DNA of 6,280 nt from Candidatus Aminicenantota bacterium (GCA_016934895.1 JAFGRZ010000343.1:1-6280), one strand, 5' to 3'; numbered from the stretch's first letter, positions 1 through 6,196 are shown. Made by a program: numbers and translations. Notes: generated from the letters alone by a model not told the origin.

Positions 1-1
1 A

Positions 2-130
2 CTCGCCTTGAGGCGCGAAGGCTACGATCTGGACAAGATCATCCGCCAGCTGACCCGGATGAAGGGTCACATCATCGAGATCCGTCCCATCGAGGACAGA
101 AACCGAATCATCCGGATCTGGATCGACTGA
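2..130 (+). CDS. 3' end of an unrecognised gene (partial)
   Basis: The frame from base 2 is open to the TGA at 128-130 and gives the last 42 residues of a protein whose start lies before the window. The tail is rich in basic residues and isoleucine. It has an Arg/Lys-rich helix-like stretch (GYDLDKIIRQLTRMKGH), then two strand-like stretches (IIEIRP and RIIRIWID) ending in Asp. It resembles the end of a small alpha/beta domain, but I do not recognise a family. It is followed by a 75-base gap holding the promoter of the next gene, so it probably belongs to a separate transcription unit. The call rests only on an open frame, ordinary codon use and position, so a chance open frame is possible. 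Confidence 0.45.
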   Translation, partial: LALRREGYDLDKIIRQLTRMKGHIIEIRPIEDRNRIIRIWID

Positions 131-157
131 ATCCAGCTCAGGCGGGCCGGCGGGCCG

Positions 158-186
158 TTGACTTTGTCCACCGCAACCCCAATAAT
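158..186 (+). promoter_or_regulatory. sigma70-type promoter of the CoA-ligase/lyase operon
   Basis: TTGACT at 158-163 matches the -35 consensus TTGACA at 5 of 6 positions. AATAAT at 181-186 matches the -10 consensus TATAAT at 5 of 6. They are separated by exactly 17 bases, the optimal spacing. The A/T-rich -10 region stands out in this GC-rich sequence. Transcription would start near 192-193, only about 13 bases before the ATG at 206, leaving just room for the AGGTGAG ribosome site at 196-202. Function is inferred from the motif and its position. Confidence 0.65.
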
Positions 187-205
187 AAAGGCTCTAGGTG
201 AGATC

Positions 206-1774
206 ATGGCCAGGCTTTTCGAATATCAAAGCAAGAAACTCCTGAAGCAGGGCGGCATTCCCGTTCCGGCCGGGGAGGTGGCTTCCTCCCCCGAGGATGT
301 CCGCCGGATTGCCGAGACGATCGGCCGGCCCGTGGCCCTTAAGATCCAGGTCTGGGTGACCGGCCGCGCCGGGATCGGGGGGATACAATTCGCCGACACT
401 CCCGAGGAAGCGGCCGCCAAAGCGGGTCAACTTCTCGGGATGAAGGTCAAGAATTTCATCGTCGAGCGCGTCCTGGTTGAAGAAAAACTGGACATCCGGG
501 CCGAATATTTCGCCGGGGTGGTCATCGATGACGCGGCCAAGCGGCCGCTCTTCATCTTCAGCCCGGTGGGGGGAACCGGGATAGAGGAGATCGCCCGTCT
601 TCACCCGGAAAAGGTCGCCCGGAAGACCATCGATGTCCTCAAGGGATTTCCCGAGCACGAAGCGCGGAACATGCTCCTCCAAGTGGGGGTCAAAGGCCGG
701 CTCCTGCCGAAACTGGCCGATCTCCTGACCAAGCTCTATCAAGTGGCCAGGACGAGCGATGCCCGGTCGGCTGAACTGAACCCGCTTGTCCTGACGGCGG
801 ATGACATACTCTATGCCGCCGACTGCCACTTCGTGGTGGATGATTATGCCGTATACCGCCATCCGGAGTTCGGGATCGAGATCGCCCGCGAATTCGACCG
901 GCCGCCGACCGAGCTGGAGAAAATCGCTTACAATGTCGAAGAAAAAGACTACCGTGGGACCTTCTACTTCTTCCAGATGGTCGAGCAGACGGCGGGAAGC
1001 GAGAAATATATCGGATTCAACGGCGCCGGCGGAGGCGGCTCGATGATGTCCATGGACGCCGTCCTCAACCGCGGCTTCAAGCTGGCCAACTACTGCGACA
1101 CGAGCGGCAATCCGCCGGCGAGCAAAGTCTACCGCGCCGCCAAAATCATCCTTTCCCAGCCCGGGATCATGGGCTATTTCGCCTCGGGTTCGGGCGTTGC
1201 CAGCCAGGAGCAGTACCATTCGGCCCGCGGCTTGACCAAGGCGTTCCAGGAAGAAAAACTGGATATCCCGGCGGTCATCCGGCTGGGCGGGAATTTCGAG
1301 GAGAAAGCGATCGAGATCCTGCAGACATACCTCAAGGATATCCCTGCGATCATCGAGGGCTACGGCCGGGATGATTCCCCCGAGTTCTGCGCCGGACGTC
1401 TCGAGGAACTGGTGACAAAGAGCGGCGGGAGGCGATATGAAGTCAGGCCGTTCGTCGAGACGCCGATCCCGGAAAAGGCCTATGTCTTTGAGACCGTCAC
1501 GGGGCGGATTTCTTTCGATCATTCCAAATGCTCAGCCTGTCAAAGCAAGGGCTGTGTCGCGGCCTGCGCGCCCAAGATCCTGAAGATCGAGGACGGCCGG
1601 CCGGTTCTGGCCATCACACCGGAGGAGGCCGGGAAGGGCAAGTGCACCGAATGCCTGGCCTGCGAGATTTTCTGCAAGTTCCACGAACAGGATGCCATTG
1701 TCATCCAGCTTCCCATCCCGGGTCTCAAGGAATACCGGGACAGGATCATCGCCGGCCAAGACGAAAATCAATAA
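206..1774 (+). CDS. Acyl-CoA synthetase (succinyl/citryl-CoA type) beta subunit fused to a 2[4Fe-4S] ferredoxin domain
   Basis: This 522-residue protein is the ATP-grasp subunit of an ATP-dependent CoA ligase of the SucC / citryl-CoA synthetase large-subunit family. Residues 1-230 form the ATP-grasp part: EYQSKKLL near the N terminus, nucleotide-binding Lys46 in LKIQV, and ELNPLVL at 190-196. Residues from about 250 to 420 form the CoA-ligase flavodoxin-like domain, with the loop GFNGAGGGGS at 270-279. SucC is about 388 residues and stops there. Here residues 442-490 add a ferredoxin module with Cys442, 445, 450, 454 and Cys480, 483, 486, 490 (CX2CX4CX3C and CX2CX2CX3C). The GRGKAGG loop of E. 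coli SucC reads GRAGIGG here. ATG 206 is chosen over TTG 158 because it follows AGGTGAG (196-202) and aligns with the family N terminus. It heads the operon and is soluble. The substrate is unproven; a non-succinate acid such as citrate is favoured by the neighbours. Confidence 0.88.
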   Translation: MARLFEYQSKKLLKQGGIPVPAGEVASSPEDVRRIAETIGRPVALKIQVWVTGRAGIGGIQFADTPEEAAAKAGQLLGMKVKNFIVERVLVEEKLDIRAEYFAGVVIDDAAKRPLFIFSPVGGTGIEEIARLHPEKVARKTIDVLKGFPEHEARNMLLQVGVKGRLLPKLADLLTKLYQVARTSDARSAELNPLVLTADDILYAADCHFVVDDYAVYRHPEFGIEIAREFDRPPTELEKIAYNVEEKDYRGTFYFFQMVEQTAGSEKYIGFNGAGGGGSMMSMDAVLNRGFKLANYCDTSGNPPASKVYRAAKIILSQPGIMGYFASGSGVASQEQYHSARGLTKAFQEEKLDIPAVIRLGGNFEEKAIEILQTYLKDIPAIIEGYGRDDSPEFCAGRLEELVTKSGGRRYEVRPFVETPIPEKAYVFETVTGRISFDHSKCSACQSKGCVAACAPKILKIEDGRPVLAITPEEAGKGKCTECLACEIFCKFHEQDAIVIQLPIPGLKEYRDRIIAGQDENQ

Positions 1775-1809
1775 AATGAAAAATAGGATATGGTGAGAGA
1801 CCGGGTATC

Positions 1810-2715
1810 ATGGCCATCCTAGTGAACGAGAAATCGCGGGTCATTATCCAGGGGATTACCGGCCGGGAGGGCATGGCCCGGACGCGGTTGATGAAGGATT
1901 ACGGAACGCAGGTCGTCGCCGGGGTGACACCCGGGCGCGGCGGCCAGGACGTCTATAGCGTCCCGGTCTTTGATTCCGTCGCCCAGGCGTGGGAGAAACA
2001 GGGTCCCGTGGACGTCAGCGTTGTGTTCGTCCCCGCCGCGCTTGTCAGGGGGGCGGCTCTCGAGGCCATCGATGCCGGAGTCCAGCTTCTTGTCATCGTC
2101 CCCGATCGCGTTCCCATCCACGACGTTCTGGAGATCGCGGCCCGGGCCGCCGAGAAGGGCGCGCGATTCGTCGGGCCCAATACTCTCGGCCTCGTCAGCC
2201 CGGGCAAGGCCGTGCTCGGGATGATCGGCGGCCGCGCCGAGCGGGCCAGGGAATGGTTCAAGCCCGGATTCGTGGGGGTCAGCTCCCGGAGCGGGGGCAT
2301 GACCTCCGCGATCTCCTATTATCTCACCCGGGCCGGCCTGGGCCAGAGCACCATCGTCCATGTCGGCGGCGACGCCGTTGTCGGCCTTTCCCATCCCGAG
2401 GTCATGGCGCTTTTTGAGGAAGACCCGGAGACGGAGATGGCCGTGATGTTCGGGGAGATCGGGACGTCCCAGGAGGAGCGGGTGGCCGACCTTATTGAAG
2501 GCGGCCGGTTCACCAAGCCCCTGATCGCCTATATCGGCGGCAAAGCGGCCAAATCGGGGACGCGATTCTCCCATGCCGGGGCCATTGTCGAGGGCTCGCG
2601 CGGTTCTTATGAGACCAAGGTGAAAAGGTTGCATGAAGTCGGCGCGCATATCGTCGAGGCGATCTCCGACATACCCGCTAAGGCCAGGGAGATTGCCGGA
2701 TCGAGGCCGAAATAG
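1810..2715 (+). CDS. Acyl-CoA synthetase (succinyl/citryl-CoA type) alpha subunit, SucD/CcsB-like
   Basis: This 301-residue protein is the CoA-binding, phospho-histidine-carrying partner of the preceding subunit. The N-terminal Rossmann domain (about residues 1-130) starts MAILVNEKSRVIIQGITG and continues to GVTPGRGG, closely following E. coli SucD from its first residue. The ligase domain has VSSRSGG, then GGD near 181-183 and GEIG with Glu216. The active-site histidine, phosphorylated during catalysis, is His255 in SHAGAIVEG. At the position of SucD GPNCPG this protein reads GPNTLG, with Thr125 in place of Cys. A Thr here is also typical of malate- and citrate-activating relatives, so a substrate other than succinate is plausible. 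It lies 35 bases after the beta-subunit stop. The Shine-Dalgarno is weak and distant (GGTGAG at 1792-1797), so its translation may depend on upstream ribosomes. The length is normal and nothing looks broken. Confidence 0.9.
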   Translation: MAILVNEKSRVIIQGITGREGMARTRLMKDYGTQVVAGVTPGRGGQDVYSVPVFDSVAQAWEKQGPVDVSVVFVPAALVRGAALEAIDAGVQLLVIVPDRVPIHDVLEIAARAAEKGARFVGPNTLGLVSPGKAVLGMIGGRAERAREWFKPGFVGVSSRSGGMTSAISYYLTRAGLGQSTIVHVGGDAVVGLSHPEVMALFEEDPETEMAVMFGEIGTSQEERVADLIEGGRFTKPLIAYIGGKAAKSGTRFSHAGAIVEGSRGSYETKVKRLHEVGAHIVEAISDIPAKAREIAGSRPK

Positions 2716-2728
2716 CGAGGGACTAACC

Positions 2729-3508
2729 ATGACCCAAGATCTTCATTGGAAAACCGGTATCACTTCCGTGGAGCCGAACAAGGTCCGGTTGCGAGGCTAC
2801 CCCATCGACGAGCTCATGGGCAAGATCACATTTTCCCAGGCGATCTATCTCGTGCTCAAGGGCGAACTGCCTTCGCCCGAGGTCGGGAAACTCCTTGACG
2901 CCATCTTCGTTTCTTCGGTCGATCACGGGGCCGGACCGCCGTCGGTCCTCACCGCCCGGACCGTCGCCTCGACCGGAGCCGAGCTCCATGCCGCCATCGC
3001 CGCCGGGGTGTTGGCGATTTCCCGTCTCCACGGCGGGGCCATCGAGGAGGGGATGAGGCTTTTTCAGGCCATCTCCCAGAGGGCCGAGGAGATGAAGATC
3101 ACGGTTGAAGATGCGGCCAAGGCGGTCCTGTCCGAAATGAGGGCGAGAGGCGAGCGGGCCTCCGGGTTCGGCCACCGCGTCCATACCCAGGATCCCAGGA
3201 CCGAAAGACTATTCGCCGTGGCCGAGGATCTCAAGCTGGCCGGCCGCCATGTGCGGATCGCCCGGATCGTCGAATCGATCTTCAGAGAGGGCGGCAAGCC
3301 TCTGCCGATCAATGTCGACGGCGCCATCGCCGCTTTGCTCTGTGACCTCGGCATCCCGGCCGAGATCGGCAACGCCTTCTTCATCATTTCCCGTGTGCCG
3401 GGACTCGTTGCCCACATCCAGGAAGAAAAAATGCGGATGAAGCCGATGCGCAAGATCCATCCGTCCGACCACGCGTATGACGGACCGGGAGAAAGAGAGG
3501 TTCCATGA
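2729..3508 (+). CDS. ccl: Citryl-CoA lyase-like protein (short citrate-synthase fold)
   Basis: This 259-residue protein has the citrate synthase fold but is far shorter than true citrate synthases (about 370-430 residues), matching the size of citryl-CoA lyase of the Hydrogenobacter type. Such enzymes split citryl-CoA into acetyl-CoA and oxaloacetate. The catalytic triad is intact: His101 in LHGGA, His149 in GFGHRVH and Asp197 in NVDG. An oxaloacetate-site His66 lies in DHGAG, and a basic C-terminal segment MRMKPMRKIHP is followed by YDGP. The N-terminal helices of full synthases are absent. An upstream in-frame start at 2633 would lie inside the preceding gene. ATG 2729 is preferred because GAGGG at 2717-2721 precedes it and the protein starts like the family. 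It begins 13 bases after the alpha-subunit stop and overlaps the next gene by ATGA. A lyase or synthase for a related acid (2-methylcitrate, citramalate) cannot be excluded. Confidence 0.82.
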   Translation: MTQDLHWKTGITSVEPNKVRLRGYPIDELMGKITFSQAIYLVLKGELPSPEVGKLLDAIFVSSVDHGAGPPSVLTARTVASTGAELHAAIAAGVLAISRLHGGAIEEGMRLFQAISQRAEEMKITVEDAAKAVLSEMRARGERASGFGHRVHTQDPRTERLFAVAEDLKLAGRHVRIARIVESIFREGGKPLPINVDGAIAALLCDLGIPAEIGNAFFIISRVPGLVAHIQEEKMRMKPMRKIHPSDHAYDGPGEREVP

Positions 3509-4038
3509 GGAAACAACTGGAAGCGCTGTTGCCCGAGCTTCAGCTCATCGAGGAAACGGATCTCCGGGAGAAAACGATCAAGGTCTGGGTGGAGGCGATG
3601 GAGCGGGCCGGATGGGGGATCAAAGACCTGGCCGAGATGCCCTTCACCCTTTTAATCAAACACACCGATGTCAATCTCGTCACCCACACCCGGGCCGTCA
3701 CCCTGGCGGCCTTGAAGATCGCCGAAGTCCTGTTGGCGCAGTACCCGGGAAAAATCGCCATCCAGCGCGATCATCTTCTTTCCGGCGCCATCCTCCACGA
3801 TGTCGGGAAGCTCTTTGAGTACAAACGGGAAAAGGGGGAATTCGTCAAGAGCCGGGAGGGGGAGCTTCTGCGCCACCCCATTTCCGGGGCGGCCTTCGCC
3901 TTCGCCCACGGCCTGCCCCAGGAAGTCGTCCACATCATCGCCGCCCATTCCAAGGAGGGCGACGGATCCAGGCGCACGGTCGAGGCCGTCATCGTCAACC
4001 ACGCCGACTTCGTCAACTTTGATGTCCTGAAAGGGTAG
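3505..4038 (+). CDS. HD-domain metal-dependent phosphohydrolase
   Basis: This 177-residue soluble protein is a single HD-superfamily domain preceded by an N-terminal helical segment (residues 1-55). Likely metal ligands in order are His61 (VTHTR), His98-Asp99 (ILHDVGK), His124 (RHPISG), His148 (AAHSKEG) and Asp168 (NHADF). This H-HD-H-H-D arrangement is shared by HD proteins with a two-metal site, such as YqeK- and HD-GYP-like enzymes, which hydrolyse nucleotides or phosphate esters. The GYP signature of cyclic-di-GMP phosphodiesterases is not seen. Its ATG overlaps the lyase stop (ATGA at 3505-3508), with AGAGG at 3496-3500 as ribosome site, so it is translationally coupled to the pathway genes. 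No HD hydrolase is part of known citrate cleavage. It may regulate, repair a damaged cofactor or act on a pathway nucleotide; the substrate is unknown. The protein ends soon after the last ligand, so the domain is compact. Confidence 0.83.
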   Translation: MRKQLEALLPELQLIEETDLREKTIKVWVEAMERAGWGIKDLAEMPFTLLIKHTDVNLVTHTRAVTLAALKIAEVLLAQYPGKIAIQRDHLLSGAILHDVGKLFEYKREKGEFVKSREGELLRHPISGAAFAFAHGLPQEVVHIIAAHSKEGDGSRRTVEAVIVNHADFVNFDVLKG

Positions 4039-4041
4039 GGG

Positions 4042-4265
4042 AGAATGAGAACTTGGCCAGGTCAGCCCCACTTAGAATGAAGCAAGGGTGAGGGATTTAT
4101 GGCTCGAAGTCACGCTTCGATTTCCCCAGCGAGGAAATCTCACTCGATTCGCTCCTCGCTCTCCGCTTCGCGGAACCCTGCCCGCTCGTCGCTCATACGG
4201 ACTTCTCACCATAAATCCCTCCCCCTTGGAGAAACGCATGACCGACCTGGCCAAGTTCTCATTCT
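4042..4265. repeat. MITE-like element with nested inverted repeats
   Basis: This element fills almost the whole 257-base gap between the HD gene and the hydro-lyase genes. The outer arms, 4042-4063 and 4244-4265, are perfect inverted repeats of 22 bases. Inside them, 4083-4102 and 4209-4228 pair over 20 bases with a single mismatch (4089/4222). The five-base arms 4106-4110 and 4201-4205 pair next. The centre holds a smaller hairpin (4119-4139). As RNA or single-stranded DNA the region could fold into one long interrupted stem. No transposase gene or clear target duplication is present. Flanking purine-rich stretches 4029-4044 and 4275-4290 are similar with small gaps, but each overlaps gene signals. 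A non-autonomous mobile element or a REP/BIME-like repeat is the best description. Confidence 0.7.
4119..4139. repeat. Central hairpin of the spacer element (copy A of a dispersed core)
   Basis: GATTTCC at 4119-4125 pairs with GGAAATC at 4133-4139 around the loop CCAGCGA. The surrounding landmarks, GGCTCGAA at 4101-4108, CCCAGCG at 4125-4131 and CTCGATTCG at 4143-4151, recur in the same order and at nearly the same spacing near the end of the window, so this is one copy of a repeat family. Confidence 0.65.
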
Positions 4266-4295
4266 TTGAAGGGGGAAAGGTAGAGGGAGAAGAAA

Positions 4296-5549
4296 ATGGG
4301 AAAGACGCTGTCGGAGAAGATCCTTGGGAACAAGGCCGGCCGGGAGGTCGGCGCCGGGGAGGTGGTGACCGTCGCTCCCGACACCTGCCTTTCCCACGAC
4401 AACTCGGCGGCCATTATCGGCGAGTTCAAGAAAATGGGTGTTGAGCGGGTCAAGGCGCCGGCCAAGCTGGTCATCATCCTCGACCACATCGTCCCGGCGG
4501 CGGATGAGAAATATGCCCAGAACCATAAGACCATCCGTGAGTTTGTCGCAGCCCAGGGAATACCCAACTTTTTCGATATCCAGCACGGCGTTTGCCACCA
4601 GGTGCTGAGCGAGGCCGGCTTCGCCCTTCCCGGAAAGCTCATCGTCGGGAGCGATTCCCACACCACGACCTACGGCGCTTTCGGAGCGTTCGCGGCCGGT
4701 ATCGGGCGGACCGAGGCGGCTTCGATCTGGGCGGCAGATGAGATCTGGCTGAGGGTGCCGGAGACGCTGCGGATCGAGTTTTCGGGGAAACTTCCGGCGG
4801 GCGTCTTCGCTAAAGATGTCATCCTCAAGGTCATCGGCGACAACGGCGCCGATCGGGCGAACTACAAGGCGATCGAATTCGCCGGGCCGGCGGCGGGGGA
4901 TTTCAGCCTGGCTTCGCGGATGGTCCTGGCCAACATGGCCGCCGAGATGGGGGCCAAGAACGGCTATTTCGAGCCGGACGAAAAAACGTTGGCATGGGTT
5001 AAGGCGCGGGCCCGAGCCGATTATGAAGTTGTCCGGTCGGACGACGATGCCGATTACGAAGCGATTCTGGGATATGACCTGTCCGTGATCGAACCGCAGA
5101 TCGCTTGTCCGCACACAGTCGACCATGTCAGACTCGTGCGCGAAGTCGAGGGCATGCCTTTCCATCAAGCGCTCATCGGGACGTGCACGAACGGGCGCCT
5201 GGAAGACATCGAAATCGCGGCCCATATCATGAAAGGGAAGAAGGTCCACCCGGGAGTCCGGGCGCTCGTCCTGCCGGCTTCGCGGGAAGTCTACGTCGAT
5301 GCCATGCGCAGAGGCCTTCTGGAAATCTTATCCGAGGCGGGATGTGTCATTCTCAATCCCGGCTGCGGACCTTGTCTCGGCGCTCACCAGGGTCTGTTGG
5401 CCGCGGGCGAGGTCGTGGTCAGCACCTCGAACCGCAATTTCCGGGGTCGGATGGGAAGCCGAGATTCCGAGATTTATCTCGCTTCGCCGGCGACCGCCGC
5501 GGCGTCCGCCCTTGAAGGGAAGATCACCGATCCGAGGAAACACCTATGA
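4296..5549 (+). CDS. Aconitase / isopropylmalate-dehydratase family large subunit (LeuC-type)
   Basis: This 417-residue protein is the [4Fe-4S] catalytic subunit of a two-subunit hydro-lyase that isomerises or dehydrates hydroxy-acids. Cluster ligands are Cys297 (GTCTNGR) and Cys357 and Cys360 (NPGCGPCLG). Family motifs include ILDHIVPA, GSDSHTTTYGAFGAFAAGIG and STSNRNFRGRMG. The length fits the short LeuC2 / homoaconitase / dimethylmalate dehydratase group (about 415-425 residues) rather than E. coli-type LeuC (about 466) or monomeric aconitases (about 750-900). ATG 4296 follows AGAGGGAGA at 4282-4290, and its end overlaps the small subunit by ATGA. Members of this group use 3-isopropylmalate, homocitrate, citramalate, dimethylmalate or citrate, and sequence alone does not separate them. 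Next to a citryl-CoA lyase-like gene, an aconitase or methylcitrate/citramalate-type role is more likely than leucine synthesis, since no leuA or leuB is in view. Confidence 0.9.
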   Translation: MGKTLSEKILGNKAGREVGAGEVVTVAPDTCLSHDNSAAIIGEFKKMGVERVKAPAKLVIILDHIVPAADEKYAQNHKTIREFVAAQGIPNFFDIQHGVCHQVLSEAGFALPGKLIVGSDSHTTTYGAFGAFAAGIGRTEAASIWAADEIWLRVPETLRIEFSGKLPAGVFAKDVILKVIGDNGADRANYKAIEFAGPAAGDFSLASRMVLANMAAEMGAKNGYFEPDEKTLAWVKARARADYEVVRSDDDADYEAILGYDLSVIEPQIACPHTVDHVRLVREVEGMPFHQALIGTCTNGRLEDIEIAAHIMKGKKVHPGVRALVLPASREVYVDAMRRGLLEILSEAGCVILNPGCGPCLGAHQGLLAAGEVVVSTSNRNFRGRMGSRDSEIYLASPATAAASALEGKITDPRKHL

Positions 5550-6040
5550 GCAAAGGACGCGTTTGGAAGTACGGGGACGACATCAACACCGACGTTATCT
5601 TTCCGGGACGGTACACTTATAAGATAATGGAGCCGGCCGAGATGGCCGCGCACGCGATGGAGGACCTCGACGCGGAGTTCGCCAGAAACGTGAGGCCGGG
5701 CGACGTCATTGTCGCCGGGAAAAATTTCGGGTGCGGGAGCTCCCGGGAGCAGGCGGCGGCCTGTCTGCGGGCGGCGGGAGTCCAGGCCGTCGTGGCGAAA
5801 TCATTCGCCCGGATCTATTTCCGGAACGCGATCAACCTGGGTCTGGCCGTGCTCCAATGTGAAGAGGCTTCGGACGCGCTGAGGACCGGCGATGAGATCG
5901 AGATCGATTACCCGGCAGGGAAAATCATTTCGGGAGAGCGGGTCTTTAAATTTTTCCCGCTCCCGGATTCTGTTATCGGCATCATCGAGGCCGGCGGCCT
6001 GATCGAATTCACCAAGGAAAAGCTGGCCTCCGGCGGCTGA
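5546..6040 (+). CDS. Aconitase / isopropylmalate-dehydratase family small subunit (LeuD-type)
   Basis: This 164-residue protein is the swivel-domain partner of the preceding large subunit. It starts with the family pattern GDDINTDVIFPGRY (residues 10-23), then the variable substrate-recognition loop TYKIMEP. NFGCGSSREQA, with Cys63, Ser65, Ser66 and Arg67, forms the substrate carboxylate-binding site. AVVAKSFARIYFRNAINLGL follows as in all LeuD-type subunits. The length is typical for the short archaeal-like LeuD group (about 160-170 residues). The ATG overlaps the large-subunit stop (5546-5549) and is preceded by GAGGA at 5534-5538, so the two subunits are made in a coupled way. The loop after GRY decides substrate in this family. 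Here TYK differs from the loops I associate with leucine-pathway enzymes, but I cannot assign a substrate from it. Confidence 0.9.
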   Translation: MSKGRVWKYGDDINTDVIFPGRYTYKIMEPAEMAAHAMEDLDAEFARNVRPGDVIVAGKNFGCGSSREQAAACLRAAGVQAVVAKSFARIYFRNAINLGLAVLQCEEASDALRTGDEIEIDYPAGKIISGERVFKFFPLPDSVIGIIEAGGLIEFTKEKLASGG

Positions 6041-6196
6041 CGGGGCTGGGATCAGGCCGGGTGAATATCCATTCTCTTTTTCCCTTTCGAGGGGGGGCGG
6101 AATGATATGTGTGTTCGATCTGGGAGCATCTCTTTTTATGTGATAGACGACTTGGGGATGGAGATGCGACCTCGAAGGTTAAGGCCTCGGGTTAGT
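6041..6196. other. Non-coding stretch after the small subunit
   Basis: No convincing reading frame is seen on either strand. The stretch contains T-rich runs near 6070-6086 and 6131-6138. A spaced CCTCG word occurs at 6170, 6185 and 6199, each followed by a similar G/A/T-rich tail, giving a short degenerate tandem repeat leading into the hairpin core. A weak stem (6023-6029 with 6054-6060) spans the stop codon but is not followed directly by a T-run, so no terminator is called. Confidence 0.4.

Noticed and set aside
158..205. Extended start of the beta subunit at TTG 158
   Set aside because: The extra 16 residues do not match the family, the codons overlap the promoter, and ATG 206 has a good ribosome site and the conserved N terminus.
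194..1522. A long minus-strand open frame opposite the CoA-ligase beta subunit
   Set aside because: The + strand encodes a well-recognised protein with catalytic motifs. The minus frame is a GC-driven mirror of its codon pattern and has no recognisable domain. The same applies to the long minus frames at 1819-2730 and 4206-5249.
2633..2728. Upstream start of the lyase gene at 2633
   Set aside because: It would overlap the alpha-subunit gene by more than 80 bases and add an Arg/Ser-rich, non-conserved N terminus. ATG 2729 has its own Shine-Dalgarno site.
4119..4139. CRISPR repeat or integron attC site
   Set aside because: There is no regular repeat-spacer spacing, no cas or integrase gene, and the core sites of attC are not seen. 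The structure fits a palindromic intergenic repeat better.
4029..4290. Flanking similarity (4029-4044 and 4275-4290) as a target-site duplication of the spacer element
   Set aside because: The two 16-base purine-rich stretches align only with gaps. One spans a stop codon and the other a ribosome-binding site, so purine-rich composition explains them as well as duplication.
4088..4444. A 118-codon open frame on the + strand across the spacer and into the large-subunit gene
   Set aside because: Its first half lies within the inverted-repeat element and gives a low-complexity Arg/Ser/Pro-rich translation. Its second half is out of frame with the clearly conserved large subunit. No family motif is seen.
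6023..6060. Possible intrinsic terminator at the end of the small-subunit gene
   Set aside because: The seven-pair stem has a G-T wobble and a 24-base loop, overlaps the coding end, and lacks an immediate T-run.
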